Shown one piece after another: positions 57,063 through 64,000 of a DNA stretch of 64,000 nt. This stretch comes from Cyathus striatus (lineage: Eukaryota > Basidiomycota > Agaricomycetes > Agaricales > Nidulariaceae), in contig JAOVFP010000006.1 of NCBI GenBank assembly GCA_025738555.1, positions 5,022,001-5,086,000 on the forward strand, read 5' to 3'. The notes beneath the pieces are model-generated. The model was not told where the DNA came from, did no database searches, and saw only the letters and a list, made by a program, of their open reading frames with translations. Position 1 is the stretch's first letter. The number at the start of each line of letters is the position of its first letter. The translations under genes were made by a program, and so were the position numbers.

Positions 57063-57663
57063 CACCGGGCTCCGGTGGCGTCATGTATATCGATCTTCAA
57101 GTTCGTCGAGACGTACTTAGGGTAGTGAGTTTGCAGAACGATAAGAGAGGAATTGAAAGGCTGCTGTGTCGGAACAGCCTCACTGAATGACGACGCATGA
57201 CAGGACAATAGTATCTTCGTTGCAGCAGTAAGGAAACGGCAACGAAGGGGGAAGAAATGTGGACTGTTTATATACAAAAGGGATGATAATGGTGTGATCA
57301 AATAAGTGCCTAGGGGAACGGTTGGATAGGAGAGAGAGAACAAGAGAAAAGGTATTGGAAAGAGGGAGGAAAGGTATTGGAATAAGATAGCGTCATGAGA
57401 TGAGAAGAGAGGAGGAAAGGGTAGTAAACAAGAGAGTGCTCGGCACGCATGTGTCGAGTATTTGACATGCGGTCATGTGGTGAGATTGGTGGTAGCCAGG
57501 CTTACAGGAATGAGGGATTTAAAGTGACAACTTATTCCTTTTCTTCAAGCGGTACCATTTGCGCAACTGTACACCTGTATCGTGTCTAAGTACTCGGAAC
57601 AAAAGTGATCACTCCTATTAGTAGCTCCTTCATCTAGCTTTAAACGGGTAAGTTTTACCAGTG
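57063..57663. other. No recognised gene
   Basis: Purine-rich plus-strand sequence (57100-57440: GAGAGGAA, GGAAAGGTATTGGAA twice) gives low-complexity minus-strand frames. Nothing supportable. Confidence 0.4.
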
Positions 57664-57865
57664 TTATTCAAGCTTAAGATGTGACTTCCGGCGCCTCCTG
57701 ATTGTTAAATTGGATGTGTAAACTGCGTGATCGTTTGTAAATTGTATACTTTTCCTTGCATAACTGGATGTTTTCACCTGGAGCAGTCCAATGATTAGAT
57801 AGAATGAATCGATATATAGGCGTTTGTAGACTAATCCAGTAATTTCATTAAATTCGAGCACTTTA
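57664..57865 (-). pseudogene. Relic of a last exon of the membrane-protein family
   Basis: On the minus strand, SFYLIIGLLQ followed by GTGAAAACATCCAGTTATGC and then VMQGKVYNLQTITQF resembles the end of the paralogues (FFQVIGQLQ, intron, VLAPMILIYRVMQGKVYNSQ). The stretch encoding APMILIYR is deleted. Opposite strand to the relic at 56865. Confidence 0.6.
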
Positions 57866-58057
57866 TGTCTAATATATGGTTAAGGTGATCGACAGCTTAT
57901 TAAACTCTATAGGTACAGGAGGGATATATAAGACGTCAGAAATTAAATTCATATATCGACTGTTGAGTTAAGGGCTTTTTTACAAAATCATAACCAATAA
58001 GGTAAGCATAGTAGTCAGGAGAAAATATAACGGATCTCCTACCTTGTTTCTCCAGAA

Positions 58058-59077
58058 CTCCCCGGTAAAACCGATCGACTGTGGTCATCAGATGTTGGAC
58101 ACACTGAGCTTAATAAAGTAGAATGTGCTATCCGAGATATACCATCAGGAGGGACAGAGGTAAATTGAGGATACCGCTGGGAATAAGGAAGTCCTTGTGG
58201 GCCAACTCCAAGACGTTGCATGCTAATGACGATTCTACAAACCTGATGACCTCAGGATCATTGTTATTTTGAGCACATCGAATAGAACACATACAGATAC
58301 GGGGACAAATGTAATTGTCCAGCTGAAAACGTGACCACGAGCAGTTAGTAGAACGGTACGCAAAAGGCCTAAAGAACGTACTAAAGAGCAATGTATCCGT
58401 GTACCGGATTGCTGAAGTTAGTTATAAGCACCGTTAATATGATCCAAAACACTAAAATTTGTTAAGAACTCAGTGTTTTAGCTTGTAGCATATTCATACC
58501 TAGACTAGCAACGAGCGCAATGTCATCTTTCACAAGTCTAGAAACTATAGGAATTTGTCCCCATCCGGCTTTCCGTGCCATGACGTATTTCGTAATTGTG
58601 AATCCTAGAATGATTATCAACGGAATAACTGAAATTATCCTGCGTTGTAAGCGATTTAGTCATAAATGTTAGCGGTATCATGCTGAAGAAATCAGACGAA
58701 CACAAAAATGATGGAATCTTTCACTCCTGATATTGATATGCACATTATTGTGTATTCCACCGGATTCGAGAAAATTATAGTAACTGGAATAATAGGAAGT
58801 TGCACGAGCACGAGTAATCCAATGCCTATCACCACTCTTCTGTCGCGGAAATATAGGGCATACACTAGTGCAGTTAAGATCAATACGCGGTAAGCTCTGT
58901 ATAGAAATAAAACAGGTACAGACTACGAGACATCAGAAGCGCTTGGGCGCAGAGCAACAACACCCCACTGAACATTCTTTGGGAGCCGGACATCTTACGA
59001 CAAGCTGCTCGTTGCGCAGCGTCAGAAGACAAAGATAGAGGAACATAAAGTGAAACTGTTCGACTAAACGGGCCCAA
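58058..59077 (-). pseudogene. DUF6533-like seven-segment membrane protein, probably degraded
   Basis: Minus-strand exons read FSGVLLLCAQALLMS; AYRVLILTALVYALYFRDRR, VVIGIGLLVLVQLPIIPVTI; then IISVIPLIILGFTITKYVMA, RKAGWGQIPIVSRLVKDDI and ALVASLG; then a tail near 58391-58128 with AHKDFLIPSGILNLPLS. The R-YALY-RDRR box after a hydrophobic helix and the K-A-WGQIPIVSRLVKD box are characteristic of the large Agaricomycete DUF6533 membrane family. The junction near 58905 does not restore the frame with a normal splice pair, and the N-terminal DUF6533 segment was not found. Likely a pseudogene or a truncated gene. Confidence 0.6.
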
Positions 59078-60233
59078 ACGATTATTAAGTCAATTTATTT
59101 ATATTCGTAGAAGCCTGTTCTAGTTCACCTTAAAAACCATATCGAAAAGTATCTTGTGGCTAGGAAAACCCATTTTGTTGGTGAGAATCGTGGTAAACTG
59201 AAGAAACAGCGGTTAACCAGTGTACTGGAAAAGGGTTCTAGTGTAACAAACATACCGCCAAATGTAACGAACTTCTTCATCGAACGTAATAATAATATCC
59301 CATATTATAAAGGCCAGGAAAGCGACTTTAATAATAGCACAATACTTCACAAATCCGAATGACTAGATGATGCTAATCACCACAAACCTAGCCAGTATTT
59401 CATATTATGGACCATTTCGAGCTTCTCAGGAGTTGAAATGTGTTTCTCGAAGTGTCTTGCCTCCAGCATCGCATAAGTTGTATCACGAAATATCGCGTCA
59501 AGAAGGTTTGATAGGACAAGCCAGCCGGGGGGGTGGGAAGAGCAACGTCGACTTGACCCTCGGCGACTTAAATACTTAACTTAAGAGCCAATTGGCATCC
59601 TCGGTAGTTTGTTCCTAGAGTGAATCCATCACTACTAATGAATTGTTGCGGCGGGCGATGACGAGCGCGGAAAGTATTATTCATTCATTATTTTGGCAGA
59701 TTAGGTACGACCCCAATACGACCCTGTACACTGTATTCATCAACGTCTTGGAACATTATCCTTGGAAATTCTTCACACTTCAGAGAATCTTATTGAAATA
59801 ATGGTTGTTCGTCTTGTACATAAAGCTGCATAGGGCAGAAGAGCAAGAACTATGTACATGAACAAAGAATAGGTCACTACTTGATATGATAATGTAACAC
59901 ACTGTAAGACTGTAACCTGTAGTCAACCAGCAGCTGCCCAGACCGAGATTCAGGCGCAAGCCTCAGGTAAGTACTAAATTTGGAATTTCCAATTAGTTTA
60001 AACTCCGAGTCCTAACCAATGAATCTAATGAATCGATGGCGAGCGCAGATCAAGCGCAGATTTCTCTTGCTCACTCTTGCCCATAACCCTACTTCCTTTT
60101 TTTTTCGAGTCAAGTTTATTGTCCTCTGGGCGGGCACCCTACTTCCTTACTGCGATATCCGTAAGTACCGATTGTTTTACTTTCACTCATCCCTTATAGT
60201 TGTCGTACTGATAAGTTTTGTAGTACATAACAG
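59078..60233. other. No recognised gene
   Basis: Short open frames only. The last 200 bp precede the F-box gene and may include its promoter and first exon. Confidence 0.4.
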
Positions 60234-61652
60234 ATGGAGAAATTTGACATTGACTCGCTCGAGTTTCAAGTTAGTCACTTTAGTCTTTCGTATTATGTAT
60301 TTATCGGAGAATTAGCTGCCCGCCATATACTTAGTCTCGTTCCCTGCGGTCAATGCAATTCCTTCACTGGGCTGCTAGAGCATATACCAGCTTTTCCGTT
60401 ACCTACTTCGCTTCTTCGGTCACACTACATCTCAGATCCCAAAGATCGAATGAAGATTCAAGTTCTCATCTTTTCCTCAATGAATCTTCGTCGCTCTTTA
60501 GAGAATGAGTTAGCTATTCTTCAGTCGTGTGTGGCTAATATCAGCACATACGAAAAAATACACTGCTCATTAATATCGCCTATGCGCCGACTTCCAGATC
60601 ATGTACTTCGCAAAATATTTTCTTACAATACGAAACTTATCAACGTCGGCACAAAGAATAGCTCCATATGGGATTTGAGGCAGGTTTGTATACGGTGGAG
60701 AAACCTTGTGTATGATACTCCCAAGATACTCCCATCAAGGGCGCCGGGATTGAAAAAAAAAGAACTAGGGTCGAACATTTTCAAACCGGCCTACTAGCTG
60801 ACCCCCCTCCCCTACCAATTACGTAATGTATTCTAAAAATGGAAAAAAAAAATACGGAGATTTCCGGATTATCTAATCATATCTCTTCGATTCCGTTCCT
60901 GCCAGTTACTCATCTCACGCGCTATTCCTGATGGTTTACAAATGGACCGACAATGTGCTTCACTGCCCCCCTGGGTTCGCGGTCATTACGCTTCCAGCTT
61001 TGCGTACTCTACCTGTCACTTACACCCATAGTTTTGGACTTCAGGTCAATGTATGGAAATTGCTCTGCCTTCCGGCGCTCGCAAACTTGGAGTTCAGCTT
61101 TAATAAAAAGAGCGACATGGACAGTAGTGCCGAAAGCCTGATAGCTATGACCATACGGTCAAGATGCCATGTTTCCCGACTACAGCTGTCTTCTGGCCCA
61201 CCGAATGTCATCCCCATTATCGAACAGTTTCTTGTTTGAGAGAGCTTTCTATATTGGACGATGCCGATGACTCGACCATGTACAAACTAATATGGGGGAC
61301 AACTAACGATTTAAGTACAGGAAATATGCAATTATTGCCATCATTAAAGAAGTTGGAATTACGGACTGATCTACTTGATCATCCCATGATTCTTCAAACA
61401 CTTATATACGTCCTGCTCTCTCGATCTTCTTCTGCAGAGGACACGGGCAAGCAAACTTCACTCAATGCATCGCCCGAACCTTTAAGTTTCCTCAAGTGCC
61501 GTGTCAAGAACTTTAATCATTTCGATGAAAAAGATCTTACGCCAGTCGTTGTTAATCTCATTGGTTGTGGAAAAGACCTAAGGGATGCAGGTTATGGTAG
61601 ATATCGACTCGAAATGATTATTAGAATAGAAATGAAAGCAGCGAATTGGTAA
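60234..61652 (+). pseudogene. F-box protein gene with leucine-rich-like C-terminus, degraded
   Basis: The first block (from about 60393) reads PTSLLRSHYISDPKDRMKIQ, then NLRRSLENELAILQSCVANI, ISPMRRLPDHVLRKIF and LRQVCIRWRNLVYDTPKILP. This is the coiled region plus F-box-like domain usual in Agaricomycete F-box proteins, which recruit substrates to SCF ubiquitin ligases. Later blocks, 60931-61239 (TLPALRTLPVTYTHSFGLQV) and about 61235-61652 (LPSLKKLELRTDLLDHPMIL), look like the following leucine-rich part. Between 60740 and 60930 the frame is lost (A-runs, stops) and the expected middle of the protein is short, so the gene is probably inactive. Confidence 0.7.
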
Positions 61653-61986
61653 CGGAAAATAGAACAATGAACATAACCAACTCTTTCAAACTGCCAAGGC
61701 ATCTGATGATATTGTCATAATCATGGCGCTATATCTAGCTGCGGTAGACAGATGTACGATTTTAGGCAATAGACAGTGGACTCATAGAGGAAGGTAGTAA
61801 GGCAGTTGAGACATACTGTCCAGTGTCACGTATTGGTTATGCTTAGGTAGAGCTTGTGTGAAATACGCCTTCGATTTATGCTCGGTATGCAAAATATAAC
61901 CGTAACTGCGACAAACAGGAATACTGATCGTTCAGAAAGAATGTTACAATTTAGAATGCAGTAGCTTCGTGGTGAAAACTCGATCA
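61653..61986. other. Intergenic, convergent gene ends
   Basis: Lies between the 3' ends of the F-box and coiled-coil genes. Nothing else is visible. Confidence 0.45.
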
Positions 61987-63211
61987 TCGACAAGACTCAT
62001 CTTCAATCTTCCAATACCCAAAGACATTGGGCGATTCATTACTACCCTGTAAACAATAAGATTGTAATACCGGTAAGTAAAATAATAGGTATACGACGTT
62101 TAAGTACCAGGGAACGTACCCAGTTTTCACAGTGATCTGGTCCATCAAAGTGTCTACCATTAAAGTCAGCAGGGGCCCTAATGCAGACATCGCGCCAGTC
62201 ATATGATTCACTAAGAGAAAAATGCTCTAGATGATGCTCAATTTCCTATGTAAAGAATGTCGTTCAGACCCAACACATATGGAGGCAGGGATGAAGTTAC
62301 CCGCAGTCCAGAGCCAGGCGCTGTACATCCCTACGGAAATGGGTTAAAGCATTCATGTCTGGCTCAACACGTTCTGAAGAACTCACATTGTCTTGATAGT
62401 TATTCCACCTCGGCCTACACCCTGGCTCGTCAAAATCTATAACCCAATTACCCCACACCCCTTGTTCTCCTAAATCATCGCACCACAAAGGCTTTACCTC
62501 TCTGCCATGCACCCTCGCAGCTGTCTCCATACAAGCTGTAATTCGATCGCCTGTATAATTCTCCGGGATATGCTGTAATATGGACCAGTACCGTCTGCTG
62601 TTGTAGCTCTCACACTTGCCAACACCTAACTGAGCCCAAAACATCGCTGCTTTGTGACGCTCTTCCTGCTCTGATTTACGCTTCTGATCGTTTCGTTCCC
62701 ACTCTTTGTGACGCTCCTCCTCCACTGTTTTACGCTCCTGAACCCTTCGTTCCCACTCCTTGCGACGTTCCTCCTCCTCTGATTTACGCTCTTGAACCTT
62801 TCGTTCCCACTCTTTGTGACGTTCCTCCTCCTCTGTTTTACGCTCCTGAACCTTTCGTTCCCACTCTTTGCGACGTTCCTCCTCCTCTATTTTACGCTTC
62901 TGAACATCTCGTCCCCACTCATAGTCCATGTGTTCTAACTGTCTTTTGTGCTCCAGTATTTCTTTCTCCCGTATATGTTTGCGGTTCAAGGGTCGATCGG
63001 TGTTGAAGTGATATTCCATCCCCCACGATACGGCAAGCGTGATACTAACGAATATTAACGATAGATGAAACCAACTGAACCTAGACTTGCGTGATGCAAG
63101 ATTTGAACCAAGCAGAGGTTCATGTTCCGATCTGCCAGTATCTGAGGAAGGAGATAAATCATGGATACACACTTGTACCACAGTCCGACGAGAATTTCGA
63201 AATGGACGCAC
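61987..63211 (-). CDS. Coiled-coil membrane protein of a repeated Agaricomycete family
   Basis: The N-terminal part has SEHEPLLGSNLASRKSRF and one membrane segment (WFHLSLIFVSITLAVSWGM). It is followed by five to six repeats of about 18 residues (RKEWERKVQERKTEEEE type), an obvious charged coiled coil. The C-terminal domain reads AAMFWAQLGVGKCESYNSRR, ACMETAARVHGREV, LWCDDLGEQGVWGNWVIDFD and EPGCRPRWNNYQD. After a short middle exon, the last exon is SNESPNVFGYWKIEDESCR with stop at about 61987. This FW..L....C..Y..R / ACMETP..IHG / GVWGxW / C pattern recurs in many Agaricomycete proteins of unknown function. The frame from 63211 begins with GTG, so the true ATG is in an unidentified upstream exon or lost. 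Confidence 0.65.
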
Positions 63212-63539
63212 CGGGAATGCCAGGAGGAGCGTGGTTAACTACATCGACTGCGTTGTATGATGGGGGAGAGTCTCCACTATATGTTCATACTGGAACTCAT
63301 AAATTATGTATCAGTAATTTATGACGTACCTTGTAGATGATAAGTAGGTTGGATATTGACGGTTTGTCCTGGGCATATCGTACCACACCACTCGGGTCGT
63401 TGGGAGATGGTGGTAAGGAACGAGGGTAAAACCGTGAGATTCCTACTAGTACATACGAATGTGGGAAGCGGACCCTTAAAATTGCACAGCATGCGAGCGC
63501 CCATATTTATCGGTATACACGTGTAAAGCTTCTTCTATT
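63212..63539. other. Upstream flank of the coiled-coil gene
   Basis: A minus-strand 61-codon frame (63504-63319) is followed by a GTACGT splice-donor-like site at about 63330. It might be an upstream exon, but its translation is not recognisable. Confidence 0.3.
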
Positions 63540-63628
63540 ACTTGCGTAATAGTCTCACTTTGCCATCCTCTCCCAATTAGGACACGGCCTAATTGGAAGA
63601 GGATGGCAAAGTGAGACTACTTGCGTAA
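63540..63628. mobile_element. 69 bp perfect-hairpin insertion with 10 bp direct repeats
   Basis: AGTCTCACTTTGCCATCCTC... (31 bp) pairs with its complement, with one mismatch, around the loop ACACGG (63550-63618). The direct repeat ACTTGCGTAA stands immediately on both sides (63540-63549 and 63619-63628). It looks like a minimal foldback element or hairpin insertion with a target duplication. Confidence 0.7.
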
Positions 63629-64000
63629 ATGAGAAGCACCTCATCAGTATGCATTAATGTCCATATTTATAATTCTGAAACCCGACCTAAATAACGAATT
63701 TATACTGCTATTACAGCTGTACCAAGTGATTCTTTGAGTTGCATCTCGTTCAGAAAATATCCCGCTTTAGTGTCCTCCAAAACCACCACTCTGGTCTCTT
63801 GATTTTAAATACTCCTTCATGGTATCTATGGATTTCTGAAGGCCATTATCCAACGGCGAGGCCATCTTTAAAGCTGGGTCCCAAAGTCTATCGGCTAATA
63901 CGTATCAGTATTACCTTGATCTATTGATCGAATGTGCCTACTGTTGTGCGATCTTCTCAATAACATCATTAGGCTCTATCGACATTGGGTCCTGGCTGTT
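63629..64000. other. No recognised gene to window end
   Basis: Only short frames. Nothing supportable. Confidence 0.4.

Overview
The window is nuclear DNA of an Agaricomycete-type basidiomycete. Genes are rich in short (about 50-60 bp) GT-AG introns. The host families seen are a repeated multi-membrane-segment protein family, a DUF6533-like membrane protein, an F-box protein with the usual Agaricomycete N-terminal coiled region, and a coiled-coil membrane protein ending in GVWGxW/FGYW motifs. More than half of the window is mobile DNA, much of it nested.

Layout. 1-2.3 kb: AT-rich, no gene recognised. 2.46-8.4 kb: a Tad/I-like LINE (ORF1 with zinc knuckles; ORF2 with endonuclease, reverse transcriptase and RNase H). 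Its frames are intact end to end, but it carries about 17 in-frame TGA codons. 10.7-11.9 kb: an intact-looking membrane-protein gene on the minus strand. 14.64 kb: the first 19 codons of a paralogue, whose remainder resumes at 43.2 kb. The 28.5 kb between the two halves is a nest of transposons.

The nest. Palindromic elements (C and D here) lie in the membrane-protein gene. The left arm of C was then entered by a large element (14750-41333; about 18 kb once later insertions are subtracted). It has about 40 bp terminal inverted repeats built from GACGTTGCC units and an 8-9 bp target duplication (GTTTGCCG), as in Mutator-like elements (MULEs). Inside it lie, from left to right: minisatellites; a chimera of two captured host fragments (U1-70K and RNA14/CstF-77); a minus-strand gene joining a WRKY/GCM zinc finger, a MULE transposase, a ubiquitin-specific-protease-like domain and a PHD finger; and a divergent plus-strand gene of unknown function. 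The transposase gene is broken by a 608 bp solo LTR (5 bp duplication AAGGA). The plus-strand gene is broken in frame by a 5.5 kb foldback element with 2.1 kb inverted repeats and a perfect 9 bp duplication (GCGATGAAG). Two more palindromic elements (A and B) sit at the right end of the large element, both in the same CTGTAG site.

Right flank. 43.2-48.6 kb: tandem copies of the membrane-protein family (the broken one, an intact-looking one at 46019-47289, a relic near 48.5 kb). 48.8-50.25 kb: a short-chain dehydrogenase. 50.3-58 kb: mostly weak or unrecognised sequence, a possible 48-residue three-exon gene, and two relics of the membrane family. 58-59.1 kb: a DUF6533-like relic. 60.2-61.7 kb: a degraded F-box gene. 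62-63.2 kb: the coiled-coil membrane protein. 63.55 kb: a 69 bp hairpin flanked by 10 bp direct repeats.

All assignments come from reading translations and motifs by eye. No alignment or database search was run. Exon ends are given only where the frame and GT-AG sites agreed.
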